Assembly: GCA_038030265.1 (NCBI GenBank) | Contig: CM075941.1 | Coordinates: forward strand, 39,494,164-39,558,163 | Reading direction: 5' to 3' | From: Corythucha ciliata | Lineage: Eukaryota; Arthropoda; Insecta; Hemiptera; Tingidae | DNA: 64,000 nt | Made by a program: the position numbers and the translations under genes | Notes under the pieces: generated by a model | The model's database searches: none | The model's input: the letters and a program-made list of their open reading frames with translations, nothing else | What the model was told of the DNA's origin: nothing | Shown here: piece by piece, positions 51,243-61,200 of the stretch | Layout: each line of letters begins with the position of its first letter | Numbering within the stretch: position 1 is the stretch's first letter

Positions 51243-54200
51243 GTAAAAACCAGTAGCGTAGCGTGGCCTCCGATCGTGGGGTACAGCACAGTGCCCCCCC
51301 CCCATATCGCTACTTGAGGAATCAAAGGAGACAAAGACCTACAGGTGCTAATGCGCGAAAACTGTGCATGAAAATTCGTAGCAGTTCTTAGCAAGCAATT
51401 TGTTCAAAGGAATCGCATGATTTATGAGACACATCATTCGTTTGAAATTATTTATATTCCCTTGCAAAAAGCCAGTATCCAGGACTTGCCAACGGGGAGG
51501 CGACTGCTGTTAAGTCCTCCCAGTCCGCCCCAACCACCCAACCATGGCGGACTGGCTATTCTAAGTAAACCAAAAAAACAATAAAAAAAATACGGTAACA
51601 CGACAAGACTAGATCACAAATTGCGGTCGAGACTATGTTAAGACTAGACGAGACATGTTAAGACTAGACTAGACTATTTATAGATGAGATCTATGCGCCT
51701 ATTTTTTTCTAGAAACTTATCAATAACGAGATCATTGAACTTAGATGTAGGACTAGATTTGAGTTTCGCTACCCTATTTTTCTCTACAGATATCAAAGAA
51801 AGATCAGTCAACCGTTGCTGTCCTTGTGTCGACCTCAAATATGTTTTAATACGCTTAAGAGCAGAAAATGAACGTTCTACAGAGGCAGTTGTGCTTGGGA
51901 TCGTCAAAATAAGCTTCGCAAATCTAAAGACCTCGGGTAAAACCCACGACATTTCAGCAAGGTACAAAACCAGCTCATGAACTTCTTTACCGCCAAGTTC
52001 TGCGTCTTTGTACAGGATGCTTAATTCATTTTTAAGACGAACAAAATCAAACTTTTTATAAGTCGAAACCAAAGAATTCAAAGCCGATTGAGGAAAATCA
52101 TTTTGGTAAACACAAAATTTGGCTGAGTCTAGTAGAGACACAAATCTAAGGGACTCAAAATTCGCGAACCTTTCCGAAATTTGTATGACAGCTACATCCA
52201 GGATTTCGTTGAAAATCTGTTTGAAGGAGGTTTCAGAGTCATCTCTCCGCTTTTTATAGCATGGACTCTCGACTTCATCAGTGTATTCGGTAACTTTGAG
52301 CCAAATTGGGGAAAATCCATCGTTTCTCATGTCCTTCAAGACAGCTAAGAAATCGTCGATTTTTTTTTGACAAAATGCGATGTCAAAACGGGAAGTTTGT
52401 AGGATATTGTACAGCAAATCTGAATGCAAGAAAATCTTGGAAAATACCTTCAAAAGAAACACCGTTTCGAATTTTCTCAATTGGGAAGAGAAACCTACAG
52501 CTTTGTTCACGTCATCGGCTTTCCATTTGTCAGAATTGTCAACTATATGATCAAAAAATTCGATAAACAATTCGCGGTGTTCTTCAACCATAAATATCAG
52601 GCGTGAGGCAAAATTCCACCTTGTCTGCGCTAAGGAGGGGAGCTTTTTCACAATAAAATCTCGTAAAAGATTTTGCCTCGCAGTGGAATGGGAAAAAAAC
52701 GATATCAGTCCATTTAAAGTTTGAAAAAAAACTCGAGTCTCTTTCATACAGCTACAAGTTTGTTCTAAGACCAAGTTCAGAGAATGAGAGTAGCAATGCA
52801 CAAACAAGGCCTCTGGATACATAGCTCTAACTTTTGATTGCAAGCCGTTCAAATGACCAGACATAACAGCTGCACCATCATACGTTTGGCCAACGAGTTT
52901 ATTTTCGAGAGAGAACGAGTCAACAATGCTGCACACGTGGTTGAATAGAGCAGACGCAGAACGGTCAGAACTTACATCCGTAAATCCTAAAAAGGTTTCT
53001 TGAGGGCAGCCATGTTCATCAACATACCTAACAACCGTTGAAAGTTGGGACCGAGAACTTACGTCAGACGTTTCATCCAACAAGACGGAAACAAATTCTG
53101 ACTTGGCTAGATCAGATTTAATGTAATCTAAAATGACTCTAGCTATTGCGCTGATTAGATCGTTCTGAATGTCTGGGGATGTCCCTCTAAAAATCGTTGC
53201 CGTTTTTAGGTGTTCTTCCAACGGCCGGTCGTAGTCTTTCAAGAAATTTAACAACTCCAGATAATTTCCTTTATTTTGGGAAAGGGAAGACTCGACATGC
53301 CCTCTAAACGGAAGCTCTTGCTTTGCCAGGAAAAGGCAGCTGTCAATGAGCCGTGTCATAATCTCACGGTTCTTTTTCACGTTTTCGTTGTGAAACGAGA
53401 TTTGCGCAGCTCTTTGATCATCTAACAAAAGATTAATGCGAGGTGTCTTACCGAATTTTAATAGCGAAACAGAGCAAACCGTATGTGAGTGACTGCTCTG
53501 ATGTTTTTGAGCAGCTTTAGTCAATGTGGCGATACCGGAAAACCCAGTAGTCCACGAACTTTTGTCGGGCGAAAACAAAAGGCATGGGAAGCAAAACAAA
53601 TGGTTTCGTGATTGACAACCCGATAACCATGGATACCTGTTGTAATTTTCTACAGTAAAATGCCTTGTGTACTCACGGTTACGTTCCTTCTTTACACCTG
53701 TAAGACCTGGCAACTCTACCGCCGAACGACCTGTGGTGATCACAGCACACTTCTCCTCGTAGTTTCGTGAACTAAATGAACGCTGAACCAACGAACAATT
53801 CACGCAACAACCATCCATTTCAGCTCAAAAGAGTAATTTAAAACGAAAAAAACAAAAAACTAAGTACGAAAAACGGTACTAAGAAAACAAAGCGCTGACT
53901 GAAGCTGAAACAAACAAAGATGTACCCTTCGTGTTCGAATACAAGAAAGAGAGAGAGAGACGTTCTCCTCCTTTTTATCACCGGTCCTCACGGTGTAGCT
54001 CAACCCATCAGAGCTGGACCAAGGAGAAAATTTGGTGGTGGGGAAACAGAGCAAAGCCTGTCTAACGATGGGTTTCACACACACACACAAACCGAAGTCC
54101 ACCGCAGAAATTGTGGGCTACCCCGGCGTTCTCATCAGCTCCACCCAAGCTCCACCTTACTATTTGGCGGGCTTATTCAACGGCTTAGGATGATCGAGGA

Positions 54201-54409
54201 GAATTATCTTGTGTATTTCTGTATTGCTAAAGAGTTTAATTTCGAGAATCATATAAACATAAATTTATCCCAAGCCTGAGCAAACTTAAAATTGTAATTT
54301 TTAATAATTACAATTTAATCTTTCAACCAAAAAAAAAGTATTTTTTTCGTTTTGCTTGGGGTAGCGGCGCTACCTGCGCTACCCCTGACCCTACGCGCCT
54401 GGTAAAAAC
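51243..54409 (-). mobile_element. Complete hAT transposon
   Basis: Element 51251-54401 (3151 bp) is flanked by the 8-bp duplication GTAAAAAC (51243-51250 and 54402-54409), the hallmark length for hAT. Ends are CAGTAGCGTAG and the complement of CAGGCGCGTAG. Sub-terminal DNA at the transposase-5' end holds a GTAGCGCC/GGCGCTAC dyad near 54360-54376. The element encodes one uninterrupted transposase. It sits in, or next to, the polymerase-associated fragment that resumes at 54402. Confidence 0.95.
51674..53818 (-). CDS. hAT transposase (ZMYM/ZBED5-like), intact
   Basis: 714 codons, one exon, no lesion. About 1-130: TTF-type zinc-finger region with RHFTVENYNRYPWLSGCQ, then LFCFPCLLF. About 170-400: DUF4371-like RNase H fold with LLDETSDVSSRSQL (first catalytic Asp), TYDGAAVMSG (second) and VHCYSHSLNLVLE. 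A helical insertion follows. About 620-690: C-terminal dimerisation region with LTIPSTTASVERSFSALKRI (catalytic Glu in VERSFS). The chosen ATG gives the MDGCCVNCSLV start. Intact catalytic motifs, full length and clean target duplications make this a candidate active transposase. A host-domesticated gene is less likely given the terminal repeats. Confidence 0.95.
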   Translation of the reverse strand: MDGCCVNCSLVQRSFSSRNYEEKCAVITTGRSAVELPGLTGVKKERNREYTRHFTVENYNRYPWLSGCQSRNHLFCFPCLLFSPDKSSWTTGFSGIATLTKAAQKHQSSHSHTVCSVSLLKFGKTPRINLLLDDQRAAQISFHNENVKKNREIMTRLIDSCLFLAKQELPFRGHVESSLSQNKGNYLELLNFLKDYDRPLEEHLKTATIFRGTSPDIQNDLISAIARVILDYIKSDLAKSEFVSVLLDETSDVSSRSQLSTVVRYVDEHGCPQETFLGFTDVSSDRSASALFNHVCSIVDSFSLENKLVGQTYDGAAVMSGHLNGLQSKVRAMYPEALFVHCYSHSLNLVLEQTCSCMKETRVFFQTLNGLISFFSHSTARQNLLRDFIVKKLPSLAQTRWNFASRLIFMVEEHRELFIEFFDHIVDNSDKWKADDVNKAVGFSSQLRKFETVFLLKVFSKIFLHSDLLYNILQTSRFDIAFCQKKIDDFLAVLKDMRNDGFSPIWLKVTEYTDEVESPCYKKRRDDSETSFKQIFNEILDVAVIQISERFANFESLRFVSLLDSAKFCVYQNDFPQSALNSLVSTYKKFDFVRLKNELSILYKDAELGGKEVHELVLYLAEMSWVLPEVFRFAKLILTIPSTTASVERSFSALKRIKTYLRSTQGQQRLTDLSLISVEKNRVAKLKSSPTSKFNDLVIDKFLEKNRRIDLIYK

Positions 54410-55017
54410 CTTCCGCCTTGTAACAGATCCACGCTATGCTTCGATTTCATTCTTTTCCTGGAGGATACTAGACCGAAGATCAAGAGGCTCCTCTAGGAAA
54501 ACCTTGAAAAAATGCAATCGCTCAAGTTCAACGTCTGGGTCGACCTGACTTTCAAAAACATCCATGAGGAAGAGCTCGAGAAAGCCGTTAAAACCAAAAA
54601 TGAGCCAGTTTTTGAAGGCACTGACTTGGATGCGACAGTCAACAAAGCGTTCGAAAAATTAAAAAAAGAACTGGAAAACTGTAGCGTGGAGAAAAGAGGA
54701 TGGACCCTGCTATCAGTCGATGGGCTCAGACTGCGAGTAAACAGATATGAACCTCTAAGTAGCGGCTCATTCATACCGCCGCTTCCGACGGTCATTGATC
54801 GGAATAAAGCGTGTGTGAACGTCCGAAAATCCGACAGCCGTTGCTTTTGTTACGCGAATCTGGCAAAATTCGTATCGAGTAAAAATGCCAATCGGTTGAC
54901 AAGCTACCATCGTCACGCCTCCCGATAAGATTTTTCTGGGATTAATTTCCCCACGACAATTAAAGATGTCGCATACTTCGAGCGAGTCAATGGGGTCTCC
55001 GTGAGCGTTTTCGGGTA
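54402..55017 (+). pseudogene. Fragment of a DNA polymerase B-associated large-transposon/virus protein
   Basis: An ATG at 54512 gives a 138-codon frame (LKFNVWVDLTFKN, then GWTLLSVDGLRLRVNRYEPL and CFCYANLAKF). The same frame reopens after a stop at 54926-54928 with DFSGINFPTTIKDV to about 55015. I recognise this as the region lying upstream of protein-primed DNA polymerase B in a group of large arthropod/cnidarian transposon- or virus-like proteins (Polinton-like). The polymerase itself is absent. Coding character before the ATG may extend to the hAT site. Confidence 0.5.
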
Positions 55018-55029
55018 TCTAGCTAACGT

Positions 55030-55419
55030 ATGAGTTATCTCGTGCGTACGCTTACATGCGTGCTTGGACAGAAGACCATTCCATACGTGCTATTGATCGG
55101 GAATCAATTTCTAGCTGGGGAGCATGGCCCTCTCGCCTACTCAGCAGCCCAACTCATTGTAAACCAAGCTGATGCAAGAGATTACTACATCAAGACCATA
55201 CTCAACTTCGTTGCAGGAGACCCTTGTCATGGGCTAATTGAGAAATTAGCATCGTTTGTTAGGGATTGGCTTTCAGCTAATTTAGCTGATCTAGTAGACG
55301 CAGAAACTCTTACAGGGTTCAATGCCGAGGAAAACCCTCCCAGAACTTATGCTGCACTTGTTACTGCCATCCAATTTCCTGAAGCACTACCGGACACTGC
55401 ACAAGGTAGGTCCCCTTAG
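55030..55419 (+). pseudogene. Unidentified 129-aa coding relic, possible viral protein
   Basis: A 129-codon frame rich in Ala/Leu/Asp, with GNQFLAGEHGPLAYSAAQLI and WLSANLADLVDAETLTGF segments. It has a globular, alpha-helical character and no retroelement motif. The composition resembles the relic at 47839-48772, so the two might be parts of the same or related viral proteins; that is weak inference. Only the stretch after about residue 20 looks truly coding. Confidence 0.3.
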
Positions 55420-55990
55420 TTAGGAACTTGCTATCTCATCAACTTCGTCATGATGCGAGCTTTACGACGCCATAACCCCGAACTTGGTGAAATTAGACTG
55501 TTTTTTACTGTCTTTATGGCGTTCACAAAACGTGGAACTCTCACTGGTCAGAAGCTTAGAGTTAATCGAGCTATTGAGGACCAGTTTGGAAGCGATCCCT
55601 AACCCTGTATCTTGCTCACGAGTTGCTTGTGTTTTTGTGCTTAACATTTTAAGCCATTTTTCCTTTGTGGCTTCTTGTTCTTTTTCGATCATTTGATGGC
55701 TTGATTCAATTCGGTTTTGTAAGTTGAAAATGAAATGCTCTCCTGCGATTAATATGTAATATGTAATTCACCTGTCACCTTCGTAAGTCTATCTGAATTC
55801 TGAAATTGACTTGAATTATTAATAAAAGTTCTCCGATCGATGGTCTCAATGGATTTGCTTTTATAGGTATCTGTATTGGTCCATTCTGCCGCTAAGAGCC
55901 CTTTGAAGTTTGAGTTCGACCACTGTTACACCAAGCCTGATCAATTGGTAATTGGATTATTGCATTAATTTGTCATTAATTACCTCCCAA
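55420..55990. other. No supported gene
   Basis: A 76-codon minus-strand frame at 55462-55692 is Lys/Ser/Thr-rich and not recognised. Remainder A/T-rich. Confidence 0.35.
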
Positions 55991-56004
55991 TCAATTGATA
56001 GTTC

Positions 56005-56808
56005 GTGGCATTTTATTTCAGAAACGGGTGGAAATTCCGAAATTTGGGTTCATTTCGAAAAGTTGGAGAAAGAAAAAAAGGGAAATGCCGCTACTGTAAG
56101 GCGTTACTTTCTTACTTCGGAGGGACGACAAGCAATTTGCGTCGTCACTTGAGTAACAAACATCCTACAATCGAATTTAGATGCCGTCAAAGCAGTTCCC
56201 GATCGCCGTGTCAATATGGTGATGATCAATATTCATTTAACACGTTAATTCAGCAAGTCCGAATTCACGTTTTGTACTTTATTCTCTTATAATGTTTATC
56301 TCCGCCTCCCCACAAGGGAGCAACCTTTACAAGCCTACTCGACTACGTAGAGCCACATCGGGTTTTTTGCTGTCACAGCGAATTTGGCGAAAGACACACT
56401 AGTGTAAATATTGTTTCGTGGCTTGACAATGTTTTAAAAAAATTCAATATTCGTTTTAAAAATTGCGCTGTCATTACTGATAATGCTGCGAATGTTAAAG
56501 CAGCTGTAAAACAAGCTGATCTCAAGTACATTGCATGTTTTGCTTACACGACAAACCTAATTGTTCAAACGGCCATTCCTGAAAACATCAAATCCACCGT
56601 AGATAAAGTAAAGAGCATTGTCCAGTTTTTTAGTCTAAGTAGCCACGCAACTTCAAAATTGCAAGACATGCAAAGAAAACTTAAATCTAATGTTTTGAAA
56701 TTGAAGCAAGACGTTCCAACTCGATGGAATGCTACTTACGAAATGTTGAGCAGAGTTTTAGAAACGAAAGAACCGTTGGTATCAGTTCTGGCTCTAGTCA
56801 ACCACTAA
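56005..56808 (+). pseudogene. hAT transposase fragments (BED finger and core), split by a solo LTR
   Basis: 56005-56208 encodes a BED zinc finger (KGKCRYCKALLSYFGG, then LRRHLSNKHP). After a solo LTR, 56378-56808 encodes the hAT catalytic middle: NCAVITDNAANVKAAV, CFAYTTNLIVQTAI and KQDVPTRWNATYEML. The region between finger and core and everything after are missing. This hAT is a different family from those at 13.5 and 51.7 kb. Confidence 0.8.
56209..56377 (-). repeat. Solo LTR of gypsy family 2
   Basis: About 169 bp, reverse orientation, matching the 167-bp LTRs at 25564 and 30043 over its length (for example ATTCACGTTTTGTACTTTAT and GACTACGTAGAGCCA). It is more diverged than those two are from each other. 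No internal element sequence accompanies it and I see no clean target duplication, so it is an old solo LTR. Confidence 0.85.
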
Positions 56809-56815
56809 CTGACAT

Positions 56816-57080
56816 TTAACGAAACGAAAGCCCGTCCGCTTCGTTGCGTGGCTAGGACAGGCCCCTGGATAAGTGGTGTTATTCAGGTGGCTCAGGAGGT
56901 CTCTCCTCCCAGGGTGTTGTATCGAGGGGGTAACAATAGTATAATAAATATATGGATTGGTTTCCACATGCATCCACGACAATTTTGATATGATGTATGT
57001 GATTATTTGAAGTCATGTACGGTGACATATTATATATATATATCCCCTTTCTTTGCAAAGGAGGTGTATGAATGCCCCTC
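56816..57080. repeat. Dispersed repeat, copy 2 (LTR- or UTR-like)
   Basis: Matches 23394-23680: nearly identical for the first ~110 bp (TTAACGAAACGAAAGCCCGT onward), looser through the AATAAATATATGGATTGG region. It starts immediately after the hAT fragment. Confidence 0.65.
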
Positions 57081-57495
57081 GGCCTGTACCGGAGCCACAT
57101 AAAATAAGTGTTTCAAATGAAATAATAAAAATATTGGTATATAATCGTGTTAGACGGCAGATAAACTTTTTTTTTTTTTTACTAATGGTTTTCACACCAT
57201 TAGTTAGAATAGATGAGGAGCTCGCTGCATCGACCGCATGGTAGTGGCTAGCAAAGAAGGTTGAAGAAGTAGTTCACACTGTAAGTCTCATTGGGTCTCT
57301 GTACGCTTTTATCCACTTACTAAGGAGCACACCTGGGAGAGCACCTCTGCTGTTGTGAACAAGTGGTCTATTGTCATGAGAGATGCGTATTAATGAGTCA
57401 AAGTACTTTAGGGGGGGGGGGATATTTGCCGAAAATACGATAATTTAATATTGAAGAAGGCAGAAGCCCTTTGCTTGTTTGGTTCCAGAAACAAC
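57081..57495. other. No supported gene
   Basis: Contains a 15-T run near 57167-57181 and a 12-G run at 57410-57421. Nothing recognised. Confidence 0.4.
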
Positions 57496-57836
57496 ATGCA
57501 GTGGGTCTTGTGGCTTTGGGCAGCGTTTCTCGGTGCTAATACGAGAGAAGCTGTCGTCTTACTGGAACAAGGGCCTCTTATCCAGACAGCCTTTGAGTGG
57601 ACGATGCTAGTCTCCTTGAACTTCAACGTTCTGGCGAGAGAACTGGATACGCTGCGGAGTGCTCTACACAACTTTACGTTAAGCGACCACCCCAAGGACG
57701 AGGAGTGGACTTAAGAATAAACTTGCGGAAGGGGCAGTACAAGACTTCGCCGCCGAGATAGAAATCCTCGCCTCTCTAGTACCCACAACAAGATCAAAGA
57801 GGGGGCTGATAAATGTTGGAGGATCAGATGGAACTT
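57496..57836 (+). pseudogene. LTR-element envelope (F-like) N-terminal fragment
   Basis: The ATG at 57496 opens with a hydrophobic signal-peptide-like segment (MQWVLWLWAAFLGA), then a helical region. A frameshift near 57712 leads to a continuation ending in TTRSKRGLINVGGSDGT. RSKR followed by GLINVGG is the furin site and fusion-peptide start typical of gypsy-type and baculovirus F-like envelopes. The fusion subunit is missing after 57836. Distinct from the errantivirus env at 45.6 kb. Confidence 0.6.
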
Positions 57837-58240
57837 AACCTTTCCGGTTCGCTGAAACGGATTGTGGTGGGCGAGAGAAGAAATGGTCCAATCCTAATTG
57901 GTGGGTTATGTGGCTAATTTGAGGTGGAGGGGCCGAATTTGTATTTTCTTCCCCTCCTCGCGTAGACGTTGTGGAATGAGGATCTCGAAAATGGCGAAAT
58001 TCATCACCATGGCTTTTATTTTGGGTGGGGTGGTCTTGGGTGGTTCGACATCCCGTTGGTTCTAAACGTTTCTCCTGACGCTTGCAATTTGCTCCAACAG
58101 CTCTTCGGCTTTCTCGTTCAACACCTTTTCCCTATTGTTATCTGCCCCGGGCAGAAACAAGGTCGAGTGTGCTGGGGGGAATCTAAACGCTCCTTTAATC
58201 GGCCAGAGTATACTAGAAAAAACATAAAGAGGTTTGACAG
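57837..58240. other. No supported gene
   Basis: Open frames on both strands (57969-58262 plus, 58062-58361 minus) are unrecognised. Possibly the rest of the env relic or its element. Confidence 0.35.
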
Positions 58241-58250
58241 GAAAACAGCA

Positions 58251-58440
58251 ATGGGTCAGTGACAAATATTGACTACATGAATGACGGATACATAAGCTGC
58301 TCGCCAGGAATGCTAATGGGAATGCTGAACGCCTCGGCAACAACTCTGGGTGCAACAGCAATCGGAAAATACCAAAATGCCAATGCCGTCAAAGTGCAAA
58401 CTCTGAGATCCTCTGATGACAGTCTCTCCATATACGTGTG
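58251..58440 (+). pseudogene. Endogenous orthomyxovirus PB1-like fragment (quaranjavirus-like)
   Basis: The frame holds RNA polymerase motif B as SPGMLMGMLNASATTLG and motif C as RSSDDSLSIYV. SPGMxMGM and SSDD at this spacing are the signature of orthomyxovirus PB1; the SDSL-type ending of the motif fits arthropod quaranja-like viruses better than influenza-like ones. About 60 codons remain. A stop precedes the fragment, and it runs into unrelated codons after the SIYV residues. It cannot encode a working polymerase. Confidence 0.85.
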
Positions 58441-58459
58441 CTGGCCGTTAAGAAAATGA

Positions 58460-58710
58460 ATTAATGAATGAAATAATAAAGGAAATGAGAGAATTTGATT
58501 TTATTTGAGTAACGACGGATGATAGCCGCGGGAGCGAAGTTTTCTTCTTCTTCTGACTTGATCTGAGTTTGGGTGAAGTTTACCGCTGATGAATTTCTCT
58601 TGTCTTGAGCGGATGTTAAGACCGAAGAAGATTTGATTTGATTTTCAACTTGATAAAATGTTTCGTCTCCGTTGAGAGCTATTTTATCTGACTCTTAACC
58701 TGCAGTCCGT
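58460..58710. other. No supported gene
   Basis: A/T-rich, with several GATTTGATTT-like short repeats near 58490 and 58630. Confidence 0.4.
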
Positions 58711-59035
58711 ACACCGGTCTTTTTGACCGGGGACCCCCTCTTTCAACTTCTGTATTTGTCACAAAACTCACTCTATGAGCTTGGGCTCTTCAGTAGCCTC
58801 CTGACTGCTGAAGAGGAGTGACTGGGCTGAGAGGTAAGCGTACATGTACATCCCCTCCCCCTCAAACCATCACAACCTTTCTCTTCCCCGGTCCAAAAGA
58901 CCGAGTGTACGTTGAACGTTTCTATTTTCCCCGGTCCAAAAGACCGAGTGTACGTTGAACGTTTCTATTTTCCCCGGTCTAAAAGACCCCACTGTACGGA
59001 CAAGTGGTGCGAAATAAAAATATAATTTTTCAAAA
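58695..59035 (+). repeat. piggyBac 2 5' end: hairpin terminus and 43-bp tandem units
   Basis: A TTAA at 58695-58698 is followed by CCTGCAGTCCGTAC and a perfect hairpin CCGGTCTTTTTGACCGG (58714-58730). A near complement (GGTCCCCGGTCAAAAAGACC) lies at 61614 on the other side of the transposase, so these are the ends or sub-terminal repeats of a piggyBac element. Units beginning CCCCGGTCCAAAAGACCGAG recur at 58886, 58929 and (diverged) about 58975, a 43-bp period. Confidence 0.65.
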
Positions 59036-59204
59036 ACCTGGTCCATGACTCGATTTTTTTTTATAGATTTGTTAGCACTAAGCCTTGATTTAATTTCAAT
59101 CATGCATTCGCCGATTAGGGGAACAAGAAACAGGGTTGTGGTGGTTACATTTGGGTAATACGTACTCCGAAACACAAGTTGCTCTGCTTTTGCTTTTAGC
59201 GACA

Positions 59205-61200
59205 ATGGCAGAACGACATCCATCGGATAATAAGAAATTCCGGTCAGATGATCCAAACTTCAGCGAAATCGTTCATCGAATACTACATGAACTAGACGAG
59301 GACGTCGGAAATCTCGGGGATGTGGAAGATGTGGAAGATGGTGAAGAAATCGATCCCGATGATGCCGGAGATATCCTACTCCCTGACTCCGATGACGACG
59401 ACGATGAAGATGACGCTGACTACCACCCGTCATCGGAAGACAATGATGAAGACGACGATGACGTGAGCAGTGAGAGCGAAGACTTCACACGGCATTCACG
59501 ACAACAAGATTTCACACAAGAGGAAATAGAAAGAGCGGCTCAACGAAATGTGTCACTGACTATTCCAGAAACTTATTTGGCTGCGGATGGATTTGAGTGG
59601 CACTCCGAACCTCGAAGTAATCGAGTGAGAACATCTCGGGCTAATATACTGACTGGAGTTCTGGGAGTGAAAGGACCAGCTCGTGCTCTGGAGCAGCCTA
59701 CAGGAAGGAAACTGTGGGATTTGCTAATCGATCAAATAATTATGGACGAAATTGTCAAATGGACGAACAAAAAACTGACGTCCGCTCGACAAAAAATAAG
59801 TTTGCGGCCTGTGACGAGCGAACCAGAAAGACTGAACCAACAAAATCTGTTAGGAAAGTACCGAAATACAGACTACGACGAAATCAATGCTTACATTGCG
59901 CTTCTTCTTCTCTCTTCAATTTATAAGGCGTCAACAGAAGATATTAATTCTTTGTTCTCTTCCGGAATGTCAGGAAGGCCAATATTTCGTGCTGCCATGC
60001 CTGCAAAGCGATTTGAAATTTTGAGCTCCGCTATGAGATTCGAAACAAGACAAATGAGAAGGGAAACGGATAAAGCAGCTCCTATTTCATTTGTTTTCGA
60101 AAGATTTGTCGAAAACTGCAAGGCCCCCATGAGTCTGAGTAGCTGTGTGTGCATTGATGAAATGCTTATTCCGTTCAGGGGCAGATGCAGTTTCAGGCAA
60201 TATATGCCCAAAAAACCTGCCGAAGTATGGCCTCAAAGTGCAGGCTCTAACCGACGCTAGAAATGGATACTTCTACAACGGCTACCTGTATACTGGAAAA
60301 GACTCTGACGGGGCAGGACTGCCTACTGAGGAGCGAAGCCTTTCAATTCCAACACAGGCAGTCCTGCGACTGGTGAAAGGTCTGGAAATGACGGGGAGAA
60401 ATGTTACTGCCGATAATTGGTTTTGTTCCGTGGAATTGTGCAGGGAACTCACGAAGCGTGGAATGACCTTAGTTGGAACACTGAAAAAAAACAAACGGGA
60501 GATACCACCTTCGTTTCAGGCGTCTAGTAAAAGACCCGTCCATGACGTGAAATTTGGATTTTCACAAAACATGACATTGGTGTCTTACGTTCCTAAAAAA
60601 AATAAAAACGTGTTGCTGATATCCACAATGTTCTCCGACAAAGAGGTTGACGTGTCGACGAAGAAACCACAAATGATTCTTTACTACAACAAGACAAAAG
60701 GGGGAGTGGACGGTCTTGACAGAAAATGCTCGGTCTATTCGTCGAAAAGGAAATCGTCGAGGTGGCCGATGGCTTTGTTCTTTCGAATTTGCGACATTGC
60801 AGGCGCCAACGCTCACCTATTGTTTCTCTGTTTCAAAGAAAATCCTCTTCTCCAACGGTTCAAATTTGTGGAGCAGCTTGCTCAACAGCTGATGACTCCT
60901 CATCTGCAACGGAGGCTTACAGAAAACATCAGGCTCGATGTGAAAGAGCTGATCACAAATGTCATCGGAAAGAATACGACGCAAACTTCACAGATGGAAG
61001 TCGATCAACAATCTGCGCATCATGAAATTGAAGAGCCCAGTTCGCCCCTACCAAAGAAACGAAAAACCTGCAAGCATTGTCCGTGGCAGTTGAAGCGCAA
61101 AACTCGAAAAGCTTGCGACTTATGCGGAACATATATTTGTGGAGAACATTCTGTAATGAAAAGAACATGCCCTACTTGCACACCAGAAAGAAGAGACTGA
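59205..61200 (+). pseudogene. piggyBac transposase 2, copy 1, single frameshift
   Basis: I choose the ATG at 59205 (MAERHPSDNKKF) because the 23 codons before it look untranslated. Acidic Asp/Glu-rich N-terminus, then the DDE_Tnp_1_7 domain: GRKLWDLLIDQIIMDEIV, catalytic Asp in CIDEMLIPFRGR, next in VTADNWFCSVELC, and third in KGGVDGLDRKCSVYS. The C-terminal Cys-rich domain (CKHCPWQLKRKTRKACDLCG...CPTC) is intact. A +1 shift near an A6 run at about 60210-60216 separates the two halves. The same shift occurs in copy 2. Apart from it the gene is full length. Confidence 0.92.

Noticed and set aside
51684..52606. Plus-strand frames inside the hAT
   Set aside because: Antisense of the 714-codon transposase.
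55462..55692. 76-codon minus-strand Lys/Ser-rich frame
   Set aside because: No recognisable domain, no conservation evidence, no start or splice context.
57969..58262. 97-codon frame as upstream part of the PB1-like gene
   Set aside because: It is in a different frame, shows no clear polymerase motif and includes composition unlike the relic; similarity of its last residues to PB1 could not be supported.
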